Shown one piece after another: positions 44,101 through 53,156 of a DNA stretch of 64,000 nt. A program made the translations under genes and the position numbers. Numbering within the stretch: the first letter of the stretch is position 1; each line of letters starts with the position of its first letter. The DNA is from an uncultured Bacteroidales bacterium (GTDB lineage: Bacteria; Bacteroidota; Bacteroidia; Bacteroidales; Paludibacteraceae): NCBI GenBank assembly GCA_902785605.1, contig CACZZL010000001.1, positions 158,861-222,860 on the forward strand, written 5' to 3'. The notes under the pieces are model-generated. The model was not told the origin of the DNA and searched no databases. It was given only the letters and a program-made list of their open reading frames with translations.

Positions 44101-47100
44101 GTTATAAGAAACCGTTGCCTCTTTGTAACATCCCGATGCGGCCATTGTTGCCGTGATGGTTGCATTTCCTGCTCCAGCAATATGTACCTTACCGCTTGCA
44201 TTCACCGTTGCAACACTCGTGTTGTTACTGCTATACGTAATTGCACCAAGACTATTCTTGTCCTGAGAGGCAGTAAACGTAAAGTCTGCGTCACCCGTCT
44301 CTTTCTCCAAATGATCTGTATGCCAATCGACATCTAAACTCAATGTCGGTGTCCATGTCAGTGTAGTCGTGATCTTATCTGTTCCTCCACCGCCACCTGC
44401 GACACCGGAACGGGCAATTTGCAAGCCACGCAAGAAGTCAGAACTACCGCTATTCTGCCAGAGATAGAATGTTGTCGCACCTTTGAGATCCGACGAAGCA
44501 CCTACAGTGTACAACTGATTGGTCGTAACGATACTTGTGGAACGCGTTGCAGTAGTAGTGAGTGCGAGGTTGTTCGTATTATACGAATCAAATCCGATGA
44601 CGTCGCCTTCTTGCAAAGCGTCAGTCAATTCTATCTTCACATATCCGGCTGTACTATTGAAGTTAATATAGTTCTTACTATTATTTCTCTTTATCTTTAA
44701 GTTACCGGAAGTCGGACTGGTGAAGGTTGCACTACCACCCGAAATAACAGCCAGATAGTTATCTGTCGTCAATGCAACATCCGTACCTGACAAGTTTGTA
44801 GATGATTCTGTCGGCGTATCATCGCGCATCAACATTAAGAATGCAGGACGAATCACCGCTGCCTTATGCAAATTGAAGTTACTGCTATTGCGCACAATAT
44901 ACAAAGTTGTCTTTCCGTTAAATCCGGAAGTTAACCGCACTTTCGCCTCTTTGCTATTATAAACCGTTAGTGCGATCTGATCGGTAGTAGTCGTCGGTGA
45001 TGTATGACGCAGATAAGCCGCCGAAGAACTACTATTGACATTCACATACGTAAACAAGTCATTCGTTGCTATCGCATTGTCCAAATCTATCCGGATCACA
45101 CCATCGCTACCGGCAATAGAGATTGCATTCGTCGCAAACTTCATGTGACTAAGTGTGCTCGTTGTAGATGCTTTTATCGAACCTCCCGTAGGCGCAGCCT
45201 TCAGTTCTGAAGTAGTGAAGGTATAATCCGTATTAGCGGCAGTGCAAATATCGCTGGTACCTAAACCGCTATCCTTGAACTCTGCGCTAAAGAGCACACC
45301 GTCGCTACCACTCGAACTACCTGTACAACGATCAATATCAAAATCTTCCGTATCGGACTTCGCTCCATAAACTCCAGCCGCCGGTACATCGAGTGTGAAC
45401 GATATAGATTCGCCTACAACACTTGCGCCTACGTTGAACGTAGCCGTAATAGTCTTAGGCGAAGCGGAGTCATCGATCTCCACATTGGTAATGGTTACAC
45501 CATCCGTTAGGGCGCTGATCATACCTGCTGTCAGCGTTCCGTTCCAAATAGCCACACTTGCAGTGATGGTATAATTGCCACCACCGAGGTTCGGAGTTAC
45601 AGCGACACCGCTCAGTTTGGCTTTCGCATCCCAGGTAATTGTATAATCTGTTGCCCAGATAGCGTACAATGCTAAATTTGCTGTCAACTCTACCTCTTCA
45701 CCAGGGTTATACGAATCTCCCGAGCCATCATTTGCGGTATTCCACTCTACGAATGTCTTTCCACTCGGAGCGGTAAAGCCATTATCGCGAAGAGTTATAT
45801 AGTGCCCATTCTGAGCAGCAGTAGTACCTGTACCACCATTAGCATTATACGTCACATCATACGTATTCTCCGTCCACTTTGCCCAGAATTCTTTGTTGCC
45901 ATATTCAGAGGTGCCGACCTCGGTCTTCACGCCTCCGGTCTTAAGATCATCATCCGCGAACCAACCACCAAACGTATAACCCGTATTGGTCATATCGCCT
46001 GCTACAGGCAGCGTCGCACCAGTACCACATGTATATTCTGCTACACCTGCACTCGATGCCCAACTTGCACCGTTCAGGTGATAGGTAATAGTATAATTAT
46101 TCGCTGTCCATTTGGCCAAATAAGTGGCATTGCCGTAATCCGTGGTAGAAATAGTACTTACTTTGCACCCGTCAACCCATCCATAACCTGGACCTTCTGG
46201 GGCCTCATAGTCTTCGTACACACACCACTGGCTGTACCAATCGGCAAAGGTATAACCGGATTTAGTAGGGGTTGGCAAAGTAGCGCCTACGCCGTACAGG
46301 TAATAAGTCGGCGACAAACCGTCTATTTCTGTAGAGTTGTCATCTTCTAAGTACGTAATCAAATATTTTCTCGTAAATGTAGCAGTAACCGTAACCGCCT
46401 CAGCAGGCATGGTAAATTGATTATTAGATACTTCTACTGTTCCACTGCTGGCTTTCGTTACTGTCCAGCTGGTATGAACATAATCCGCACTGGTTGGCGT
46501 AGCGGTAAGAGTGATAGTTGTACCTGCCGCCGCCGATGCTGCACTCGCCGAAATAGAACCACCCACTGTTGATTCTCCTTCAGGTTGAATAGTCGTAACC
46601 GCTCCTGTTGTCAAAGTGTAAGTAACCGCACTTGTCGTGAACGAGCTTCCGGCTACCCACGCAGATTTATGGTCAGCGTCGCAAACCGAACGAACCCAAG
46701 CATAGTAAGTTGTGCTGGCTGTCAAACCTGTTACGGCTTTCGTCTTGCTTGTAGAAGTCGTTGTAGCAGGTGTACTTGCCGTCGGAGTATCGCTACTTGT
46801 CGAATAGTAGATATCGTAACTTGCTGCATCGCCTGCATCGGTGATAGAGAATGTCGCACCCGTGCTTGTGATGCTTCCTGCACTAAATGCCGTCGGTGCC
46901 GCAGGAGTGGAGCAAGCAGCAGGAATAGGAGCAAGTTCTACTTGTGCATTTCGCCAATAGATACCACCGGAACTGGTACTTGTACAAGTGTATTTAATAA
47001 TAAAACTCGTTGGATAAGTTGCATCTGGAGCATCAAACGTTTTTGTTTGATCAGATGAATATTGAGCTATATTTGTCCAGTTTTCTCCTCCATCCCACGA

Positions 47101-50100
47101 ATAATATGCGCCTGCGGATTCTTCTATCTTACCATATGTACAAAGTGAACTAATATAGTAATCGGCAGGTCCCACATCGAAAGTAAGAACAAAATCTGTA
47201 CCTTTACTAGTAGGACGATCCATCTTAAGATCTTTTCCACCAACTATCGTTGCAGAAGATTGATTAGTTGTAATTACACCGCTAACAATCGTACTTAATG
47301 TGTTAGCATCATCGCTGTCCATACACTTTCCATCGCCACCATAGTCTGCACTTTTCTTCCAGACAAACTCATTCCAGTAGTTATCTGCTGCAGCAACACC
47401 GGAAATAGAGATCGCAATGTTCCCCGTTACATTCGATCCGGGGATAGTAACTGTACCTGTCCGTTGTGACCAAGTATAATCAGAACCAGCGGTTGCACTT
47501 TCTCCTCCGATAGTAACAGTAATTGTTGCCGGTAGAATGTAGTTTTCCGCAGCCGCAAAGACGGCAGTATATTCCACCGATTCAGTAGCAGCATTAGCAC
47601 CGGCAGAACCACTTGATTTGGTTACATTTATCAAAGAGTGAGATACATTGTAATATGTTGGTGCGGTATAGGTACAAGTCTGGCTTTTTACATCTGAATT
47701 GGTACACCCACTCTGAATAGCAATAGCTTTGATGGTTTTGTTGGCATCAATTGTAAAAGGTTCCGTATATTCCGTACTACTACCTGTCGGCATGCTACCA
47801 TCTGTCGTATAATAAACCGTTGTTCCACTTGGTATAGTAATGGTTACCGTGTTGGTGACATCATTCGAGAAACTAATCGTCGGTTTGTCACATTTCCAAT
47901 GCGCATAGAGTGTAGTAGATCCTTCTTTTATCCATTTGCTATCGCTATCGGTATATGGTACAGTGCTTACGGTAACACTAGCTTGTAATGCCTTGCTCTT
48001 ATTCGCCACTAAATTAGTACAACCTGATTCTGCATAATAGCCATCTATTGTATGATCTGTATAAGTCGGAGCGGTAATGGTTAGAGTGGTTTTATTCCAA
48101 GTTGCAGTTATAGAACCACCTTCTCCACCATTTGCATCTAATGTTACGGTTTGATCCCAACGGGCGTATAAAGTAGGATCTTCTTCTTCGTTATAGTCCC
48201 AAATTCTAGTTTCACGAAGATAACCGGATTTTGTAGAACTATTCCATTTACAAGATTGAGTAATTATTCTTAAATCTCCTGTCCCAGCTGGTTGCGAATA
48301 ATAACCGATAAATGTATAATCATCTTTTGTGGGCGTTTCAAACCGTGCTGTGTTGGGTAGCGTGGCGTTATATGTAGCACGTAGTGTATCTTTCTCACAA
48401 GAGCCCCCTTGGTGATCAAGATTTACCGTGTAAGTATGAGCAGTCCACTTCGCATAAAGGGTTGTAGTACTAGTAGTATTCTTGTCCCATGTTTTTGCAT
48501 TCGTACCATTCGCATTGTAGTATTTCGTTCCACTACCATTATCATCTGTTTCTGCATCATAGTAACCGCCGAAATCATAACCGGCACGTGTTGGCGCAGT
48601 AATGGATGTCATCGTTGCATCATAGGTTGCACTCGTTCCGTCTGAACCACCAGAACCATCATTCTTGTCAAAGGTAATATCACACGATTTAGCTGTCCAA
48701 ACGGGATAGAATGTCTGATCTGCATTGGTTGTATAACTGCCTCCTAATGCATGTGTCTGTGCTCCGCCATTCGAAGTCGTCCAGCCTGTCTGCGTATAAC
48801 CCGTACGCGTAAATACTGCACTACTTGGCAACGTGAAGTCCACATTACATGTTTTAGCCTCACTTGCTTTACTTCCTGATCCATTTGTTCCGGCATTATA
48901 ACTGATGGTATATGTTGGAATAGCATAACTTCCCCAGGTTCCGGTACATGCATTCCCATTATCTCCATTAGTAATGGTGAATTTATCTTGCACCAAACTA
49001 GGATATGCAATGTCCGATGTCTGATTATCCTTGTTGTCCCAAGACAAAGTCTCCGTATCGGCAGCTTTCATTCTACAGAAGATAACCTTGTCAAAGTTGT
49101 TGCCCGGCAATGCTACTTTATATACTGCCGGACTTGAGCACTCCTCCGCACGGGTCATACTTACCCATTTATAATTTGTATCGTGCTCACTATCGAAACA
49201 ATATACTGCAAACCATGCATTGTCATTGTACCACCAACTTACATCTGATTGCAGGTAGATGTCTCTCTCCCATTTTGCATACAAAGTTTGGTCTCCAGTA
49301 ATGTCAATATTATCACCGGGAGCATAATCTGTACCGGTACCATACTTATTAGTATTCCAACCGGCGAACCTCCAGCCTTCACGAGTAAAACCATTTGCGG
49401 CAACAATCAACGGCGATGTGCTCAACTCACTATTTCGATAAGACGGATCAACACTACCCGTACCTCCATTACCATCATAACTCAACTTATAGTACGGAAT
49501 CCAGTGTACGTACCAGTTGGCATCGTTACTGTTGTCGTACATGCGGAACTTACCATTATCCCCCGTTGCCGGGTGAGAATGTGGAGCAGCGGTATGTGTA
49601 CTTGGCTTTTTATCGTCATTATTATCATGCCAAGCGGTTATGGTAAATTCATTATTCGTTGTCGTTAAAGTAATATCATAGGTCTGATTATAAACGCCAT
49701 CTCCCCAAGTATTTCCTAAAGATGCTCTACTATTATTGATTCGAGTCAAAACGATTTTTGTGGTAGAACTAGAGACGTATCCTTCATATAGACCAGTTGC
49801 TTTGTTGTAAGTTAAGAAATTTCCGCCATTACCCCACTCTCCTGAGACATTCGTTGCATCCCAAACGGCCATCTTCTCATTTACGTCATCCGGTCTACCT
49901 TCTGCATTCGTACGCCAAACACCTGCATTGAGATATATATACTTTTTACCATCTTTGAGCGTGGTGTTACCAGGTGTACTCAAAGCCTCAGCAGATTTTG
50001 AGTGCGAACAAGTAGTGTAAGAACTAGAAGTCTTGATACCCACTTGATATGTAGTACTTACATCGGGCAATGTCAACAAGTCTGTTTCCCATACATTTGA

Positions 50101-51192
50101 TGTCGCTGTTTCGCTAAATGCATAGTTGTTTCCACCATACATGATTGCATAGCCATCCGGTTTGAAACCTACGTATTGGTTCTTAGAAGAACTATTGTCC
50201 CAAATAGATAGTGTACCGGTTGCACCTGAGGCTTGACCAACTTTTGAACCGGTAGTTGGTAATAACAACATTGCTCCGTTTCCAACAGCTGCACTTTCTG
50301 AATAATCATCTGTCCATCTTTTAGTTACTGATTGCCCATTAGTAGCTCCTGCATAACCAACCCAAAACTCTCCGTTAGCATGACTCGGGATAGTAAAGTT
50401 CTCAATATTCCATTCATGCGTCTCTCCTACTTGCGTAAAACATATCGGAGTCTCCCAGCTTCCTCCATTCGGTCCGTAATGGAAAGAATATGCGGAGGAA
50501 CAAGTTGAAGGAGCCTCTGCAGGCGTATAGCAAAAACTATACATGGCCAGACCATTGGTCAATTCCACCCATATATATTTACCCGCGTCAGGTTCATGTT
50601 CACTTACAAAATTAATGGTAAGTGTTTGCTGGTTACTAGCGTCTTTACTTGCAGATGTCGTATAATCAGTAGTTATTGTCATAGCAGCCGACCATGGATG
50701 CAATGACCTATCCGAAGAACGTCCTGTAAGATACGAATTAGTTTTTATTGAGGACACGCTACGTGCTGTCGTCCCGTAACCATATATTGTAATGGATGAT
50801 ACCTTTTCAGGGAATTTAAATAATAATCGCCTATCTGATATTGCATAACCTTTAGTATTGTCATCGTTGATTTTTATAGTGTTACCATACTTCGTAGAAC
50901 TATATACTAGAGTGTCACCATCACTACTACAATCATATATATAAAAACCTGTTCCTAACTCATATTTTCTACTTGTATTGGACAATTTATCCCATCCGCT
51001 TTTAGCCATGGTGGCACAAGTCTCTCCCCACGCCGTACCAATATTAGCGACACTCATCACGAGCACGGCAAAAATCATGGCAATGTACCGACACATTGTG
51101 GCGAGAGTAGATCGATCCATTCTCGGTTCAACCTCGGTCCATTCTCGGTCCATTCTCGAGTCACCGAAATTAAAATTAGTAAATTTTTTCAT
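41164..51192 (-). CDS. Giant secreted modular protein 2 (InlB B-repeats, chitobiase-like, Fn3, Ig-like, ThuA-like)
   Basis: A 3342-residue protein. The N-terminus (MKKFTNFNFGDSRMDREW, then TLATMCRYIAMIFAVLVMSV) is a long-n-region signal. InlB B-repeats lie near residues 564-1030 and 1620-1850 (GYTQTGWTTSNGG, GYDFGGYYDAETDD). A chitobiase-C-like domain (GTTVYYTTDGSMPTG) is near 1110-1180, Fn3 (SYDIYYSTSSDTPTA) near 1430-1525, two copies of the ~150-aa module also in giant 1, BIG2/Ig-like repeats, and a ThuA-like block (VAFVVDGTKDGAFNAEDENH) near 2560-2815. The C-terminal tail KKFIYNDKMYIMINGRVYSA resembles that of giant 1. It looks AT-richer than neighbours. Role: probable surface adhesin or glycan-binding protein. 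Confidence 0.85.
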   Translation of the reverse strand: MKKFTNFNFGDSRMDREWTEVEPRMDRSTLATMCRYIAMIFAVLVMSVANIGTAWGETCATMAKSGWDKLSNTSRKYELGTGFYIYDCSSDGDTLVYSSTKYGNTIKINDDNTKGYAISDRRLLFKFPEKVSSITIYGYGTTARSVSSIKTNSYLTGRSSDRSLHPWSAAMTITTDYTTSASKDASNQQTLTINFVSEHEPDAGKYIWVELTNGLAMYSFCYTPAEAPSTCSSAYSFHYGPNGGSWETPICFTQVGETHEWNIENFTIPSHANGEFWVGYAGATNGQSVTKRWTDDYSESAAVGNGAMLLLPTTGSKVGQASGATGTLSIWDNSSSKNQYVGFKPDGYAIMYGGNNYAFSETATSNVWETDLLTLPDVSTTYQVGIKTSSSYTTCSHSKSAEALSTPGNTTLKDGKKYIYLNAGVWRTNAEGRPDDVNEKMAVWDATNVSGEWGNGGNFLTYNKATGLYEGYVSSSTTKIVLTRINNSRASLGNTWGDGVYNQTYDITLTTTNNEFTITAWHDNNDDKKPSTHTAAPHSHPATGDNGKFRMYDNSNDANWYVHWIPYYKLSYDGNGGTGSVDPSYRNSELSTSPLIVAANGFTREGWRFAGWNTNKYGTGTDYAPGDNIDITGDQTLYAKWERDIYLQSDVSWWYNDNAWFAVYCFDSEHDTNYKWVSMTRAEECSSPAVYKVALPGNNFDKVIFCRMKAADTETLSWDNKDNQTSDIAYPSLVQDKFTITNGDNGNACTGTWGSYAIPTYTISYNAGTNGSGSKASEAKTCNVDFTLPSSAVFTRTGYTQTGWTTSNGGAQTHALGGSYTTNADQTFYPVWTAKSCDITFDKNDGSGGSDGTSATYDATMTSITAPTRAGYDFGGYYDAETDDNGSGTKYYNANGTNAKTWDKNTTSTTTLYAKWTAHTYTVNLDHQGGSCEKDTLRATYNATLPNTARFETPTKDDYTFIGYYSQPAGTGDLRIITQSCKWNSSTKSGYLRETRIWDYNEEEDPTLYARWDQTVTLDANGGEGGSITATWNKTTLTITAPTYTDHTIDGYYAESGCTNLVANKSKALQASVTVSTVPYTDSDSKWIKEGSTTLYAHWKCDKPTISFSNDVTNTVTITIPSGTTVYYTTDGSMPTGSSTEYTEPFTIDANKTIKAIAIQSGCTNSDVKSQTCTYTAPTYYNVSHSLINVTKSSGSAGANAATESVEYTAVFAAAENYILPATITVTIGGESATAGSDYTWSQRTGTVTIPGSNVTGNIAISISGVAAADNYWNEFVWKKSADYGGDGKCMDSDDANTLSTIVSGVITTNQSSATIVGGKDLKMDRPTSKGTDFVLTFDVGPADYYISSLCTYGKIEESAGAYYSWDGGENWTNIAQYSSDQTKTFDAPDATYPTSFIIKYTCTSTSSGGIYWRNAQVELAPIPAACSTPAAPTAFSAGSITSTGATFSITDAGDAASYDIYYSTSSDTPTASTPATTTSTSKTKAVTGLTASTTYYAWVRSVCDADHKSAWVAGSSFTTSAVTYTLTTGAVTTIQPEGESTVGGSISASAASAAAGTTITLTATPTSADYVHTSWTVTKASSGTVEVSNNQFTMPAEAVTVTATFTRKYLITYLEDDNSTEIDGLSPTYYLYGVGATLPTPTKSGYTFADWYSQWCVYEDYEAPEGPGYGWVDGCKVSTISTTDYGNATYLAKWTANNYTITYHLNGASWASSAGVAEYTCGTGATLPVAGDMTNTGYTFGGWFADDDLKTGGVKTEVGTSEYGNKEFWAKWTENTYDVTYNANGGTGTTAAQNGHYITLRDNGFTAPSGKTFVEWNTANDGSGDSYNPGEEVELTANLALYAIWATDYTITWDAKAKLSGVAVTPNLGGGNYTITASVAIWNGTLTAGMISALTDGVTITNVEIDDSASPKTITATFNVGASVVGESISFTLDVPAAGVYGAKSDTEDFDIDRCTGSSSGSDGVLFSAEFKDSGLGTSDICTAANTDYTFTTSELKAAPTGGSIKASTTSTLSHMKFATNAISIAGSDGVIRIDLDNAIATNDLFTYVNVNSSSSAAYLRHTSPTTTTDQIALTVYNSKEAKVRLTSGFNGKTTLYIVRNSSNFNLHKAAVIRPAFLMLMRDDTPTESSTNLSGTDVALTTDNYLAVISGGSATFTSPTSGNLKIKRNNSKNYINFNSTAGYVKIELTDALQEGDVIGFDSYNTNNLALTTTATRSTSIVTTNQLYTVGASSDLKGATTFYLWQNSGSSDFLRGLQIARSGVAGGGGGTDKITTTLTWTPTLSLDVDWHTDHLEKETGDADFTFTASQDKNSLGAITYSSNNTSVATVNASGKVHIAGAGNATITATMAASGCYKEATVSYNITVTDNCADVAGTISTEDLDCLGVKLTVTGHTTSGKTVSYQWYKDGGAIDGATSDNYTATAAGEYYVIVTNTGSGHCSKASTNTITLEDSEAATASKIVDQWYVKNGRRTPDIALVQTEGAESFIVKSGDSPITTFAGCAFYLGTDGIIYLKGQQEDGSAPTGLTSGDETLKFTATACGGNSSELSITIHKQESTTRPSVAFVVDGTKDGAFNAEDENHSVNTELYQYLDYGADMTGAFDLTGQNVYSTVDEQAIREHYSQFDAILITDDPSTDTKSGKKSYVDAFGTMIDVRPILTMEAFVSKWGNWKAKGIDGNPESPNPRQYKMKLQCKDHAIFKDLSVGTNVETETIDGVEYWTVTMVDNTKSPYSGVADGTDTKDKPALQGFSADDVNSLLLLGQISGGSLYAGVERQEETAARLMLLGLNAKALPNALTPEGKKVIENALKYLIETDLEKVDDCSNYFTGATDKDWNKDSNWSKNHVPNSPNVRVRILSECVIYSGTYKVAEVDIATSGKSLNKAGEMTGKLTINAGAALIVGGKVRTAEAPYFNTGDLKPTTEEDLVINTSSTAQAALIFNNDAGDTKATVSFYSLGRNDGAFKYQYIASPMEVVPVSESYHGSGVYTYVYTEAGGWERRGYYTDLYAFEGVAITTRSATATEYTVSGTLAHTNEREIDITVENGGDNMIGNSWTAPIQISELSKAPNTATLASSTVYVYCSGRDATLGTGASGSTEVAGQWLAVPFNAASFKDWTGLKVIPAMNAFEFLATAAGTITLNYDTLVRGGSQYDLTAKARAPKRIVAHEGIDLVRIRVADTKTHNDIHLFEGDVFSEAFDDGWEAKYMTGEGISAQLYAMNGEDKMAVLATSTLEGTVLGFAPGREREYTFSFLGADNGYYLNDLKLKTSTPISETEHYTFTYEEGDTNRFYISRTPIDAPQTPTGVDNTRSGEVKAKKFIYNDKMYIMINGRVYSAEGQIVK

Positions 51193-51229
51193 GATATTTT
51201 GTGTTTTTTATGTTATTATTCTATTTTTG
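51052..51229 (-). repeat. 178-bp direct repeat, copy A (5' end of giant 2)
   Basis: Covers the giant 2 leader, start codon and signal-peptide codons to ATGAGT. It is nearly identical to 52373-52550, in the same orientation, 1321 bp apart. It contains an 11-bp tandem repeat GAGAATGGACC. Confidence 0.9.
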
Positions 51230-52294
51230 ATTGTGTTGCATTTGATAAATTTCTTTTTGCCGCTCTATCTCCCGGCGAAGTTCTTCCTCCGTAGGAAGGT
51301 ATAGTTTGTATTTTGAGGCATAGAGTTGCTCATTCCCTTTCAGAACAGAATATCTGGCTATGTCTTCATCTGTATCCGCGCATAAAACGATGCCAATTGT
51401 TGGATTATCCTCTTTCCCTTTTTTCATCTCATCATACATCCGGACGTACATATCCATCTGCCCTACATCTTGATGTGTGACCTTGGCTGTCTTGAGATCT
51501 ATCAGCACAAAGCATTTTAAAATATAATTATAGAACACCAAATCAATATAATAATCCTCCTTCTCTGTTCTGATATGTTGCTGCCTTGCTACAAACGCAT
51601 ATCCTTTTCCAAGTTCCATCAAGAACTTTTGCAGATTGGTAATAATGGCTTTCTCTAATGTGCTCTCCGTAAAATCCGTATTCTGTGACAACCCCAAAAA
51701 CTCAGCAATCACCGGACTTTTGACAAATTCATCTTTTTGTTGCAACGGTTTTGTTATCTCGTGCATTTCCTCTTCTACACGCTGAGGCTGAGGACTTTGA
51801 AGTATTCTGTAATAGTATTGCGAAGATATATTCCTTTGTAATGTTTTTACACTCCATACTTCCTTTGCCGCCTCTTTCTCGTACCATGCACGAGCTGTCT
51901 CATCTTCTACTTGGAGGAGCGTCCGATAGTGCGTCCAACTGAGGAGAAAAGATTTTGAACTCGCCGCGTCCAAAATGTTTGGGAAGCACTGATAGAAGCG
52001 AATATACTTGTATAAACTACTGAAGTCAAAACCACTGCCATATGTTGATGTTAATTGTTTTGCAAGGTCTTGTACTAAACTTTTGCCATACAACTCTTCA
52101 CGCGTTTGATCTCCAATTAGTTCTTCTGCTATACGTCGTCCCAGATACCAGTTCCTTTGAACCAGCACATAGTTCACGGCGCGATATGCTGTGTTCCTTG
52201 CAGACTCAATAATCTTACCGGTATCCGCAAATAAGTTTCCCGTTTGAATATATCTCAGTTCTTCTGTCATTTCTTTATTGATTCTTCTTTTCAT
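51221..52294 (-). CDS. YhcG-family PD-(D/E)XK nuclease domain protein (DUF1016)
   Basis: A 357-residue protein. The N-terminal DUF1016 helical domain (ARNTAYRAVNYVLVQRNWYL, GSGFDFSSLYKYIRFYQCFP, LSWTHYRTLLQVEDETAR) is followed by a PD-(D/E)XK nuclease core near residues 245-275 (EDYYIDLVFYNYILKCFVLI, DLKTAKVTHQDVGQMDMYV). Members often sit in restriction-modification or other accessory loci and are thought to act on DNA, though roles are poorly defined. Here it is a cassette between two copies of a 178-bp repeat, and its stop codon lies inside copy A. Confidence 0.93.
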   Translation of the reverse strand: MKRRINKEMTEELRYIQTGNLFADTGKIIESARNTAYRAVNYVLVQRNWYLGRRIAEELIGDQTREELYGKSLVQDLAKQLTSTYGSGFDFSSLYKYIRFYQCFPNILDAASSKSFLLSWTHYRTLLQVEDETARAWYEKEAAKEVWSVKTLQRNISSQYYYRILQSPQPQRVEEEMHEITKPLQQKDEFVKSPVIAEFLGLSQNTDFTESTLEKAIITNLQKFLMELGKGYAFVARQQHIRTEKEDYYIDLVFYNYILKCFVLIDLKTAKVTHQDVGQMDMYVRMYDEMKKGKEDNPTIGIVLCADTDEDIARYSVLKGNEQLYASKYKLYLPTEEELRREIERQKEIYQMQHNQK

Positions 52295-52351
52295 TTGTTT
52301 CTGTTTAGATTTATCCCTTCATTCTTTCACTCGTTCGTTCCTCATCCTTAT

Positions 52352-52513
52352 TCATCCCAACGCCTGTCCGATACTCATCACGAGCACCGCAAAAATCATG
52401 GCAATGTACCGACACATTGTGGCGAGAGTAGATCGGTCCATTCTCGGTCCATTCTCGGTCCATTCTCGGTCCATTCTCGAGTCACCGAAATTAAAATTTG
52501 TAAATTTTTTCAT
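52352..52513 (-). pseudogene. Truncated signal-peptide ORF (duplicated 5' end of a giant protein gene)
   Basis: Copy B of the direct repeat encodes MKKFTNFNFGDSRMDREW and TLATMCRYIAMIFAVLVMSI, then GQALG and a stop. Only 53 residues remain, so it is a leader without a mature protein. It either marks the loss of a third giant gene or a duplication caused when the YhcG cassette arrived. It may still be transcribed and translated ahead of YhcG. Confidence 0.8.
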
Positions 52514-52550
52514 GATATTTTGTGTTTTTTATGTTATTATTCTATTTTTG
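52373..52550 (-). repeat. 178-bp direct repeat, copy B
   Basis: Second copy of the giant leader plus signal region, with four regular GGTCCATTCTC 11-mers where copy A has a degenerate second unit. Confidence 0.9.
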
Positions 52551-52556
52551 GTTGTC

Positions 52557-52580
52557 GTCTAATTGACTAGCGGACTAGTT
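52557..52580. repeat. Micro-repeat cluster (GACTAGCGGACTAG family), left
   Basis: TTGACTAGCGGACTAGTTAT lies just 3' of the four-helix-bundle gene on the minus strand. A matching cluster lies at its 5' side. Confidence 0.6.
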
Positions 52581-52583
52581 ATT

Positions 52584-53144
52584 TTAAAATCCTCTTACTT
52601 TTCTCCTCGCGGCGGACATCTGTTCTTTTAAGCCGCCTTCTTCCAAGAAGGCTTTCTCAACCGCCTTCAAATATGTCATTAACCCTCTATCCGCTTGATG
52701 AAGCAGCGTCAATGCCACATTACAAAACTCCTCTATCGTCCATCGCTCGTAGTACGGCTGGTAGTTCTTCAACTCATTGTGGCGATAACAATACTGCACC
52801 ATCTTGTCATAACGCGGATGACCTTTATCCCATTGTTCCAACCTCCGTGAGCGCAACTGATCCTCATAATCCTCCATCAACTCCAACAAACTTCCCCGCG
52901 CTGTGTTAAGCAGTTTGATCTCCATCTCTTTACTCGTCATCCCATCTGCTTTTCCTTCGACTACATTCTGCTTCCCGCTTCTCGCCGCTTGCTCCATCTG
53001 GTCTTTTGTCCGATCGCCACGCTTTAGATACCGCTCTTGATACCAATAGGTCATGTCGTATAAGATGGTAGCTTTCTTGTAGAAGAGTAGCTGCCTATAG
53101 TCTCCCGGGTATTGCAGAAAGCCGTTTTCATTCAGCGTCGCCAT
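52584..53144 (-). CDS. Four-helix-bundle suffix-domain protein
   Basis: A 186-residue, largely helical protein of the four-helix-bundle family related to proteins of 23S rRNA intervening sequences. DRTKDQMEQAARSGKQNVVE is the family block near residues 43-62, and an added C-terminal suffix includes YYERWTIEEFCNVALTLLHQ. The family is common in Bacteroidota, usually as single accessory genes of unknown role. It is flanked on both sides by GACTAGCGGACTAG micro-repeats, which might have carried it. Its promoter is TAACTTTG at 53267. Confidence 0.85.
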   Translation of the reverse strand: MATLNENGFLQYPGDYRQLLFYKKATILYDMTYWYQERYLKRGDRTKDQMEQAARSGKQNVVEGKADGMTSKEMEIKLLNTARGSLLELMEDYEDQLRSRRLEQWDKGHPRYDKMVQYCYRHNELKNYQPYYERWTIEEFCNVALTLLHQADRGLMTYLKAVEKAFLEEGGLKEQMSAARRKVRGF

Positions 53145-53156
53145 GGTTAGTTGTGT

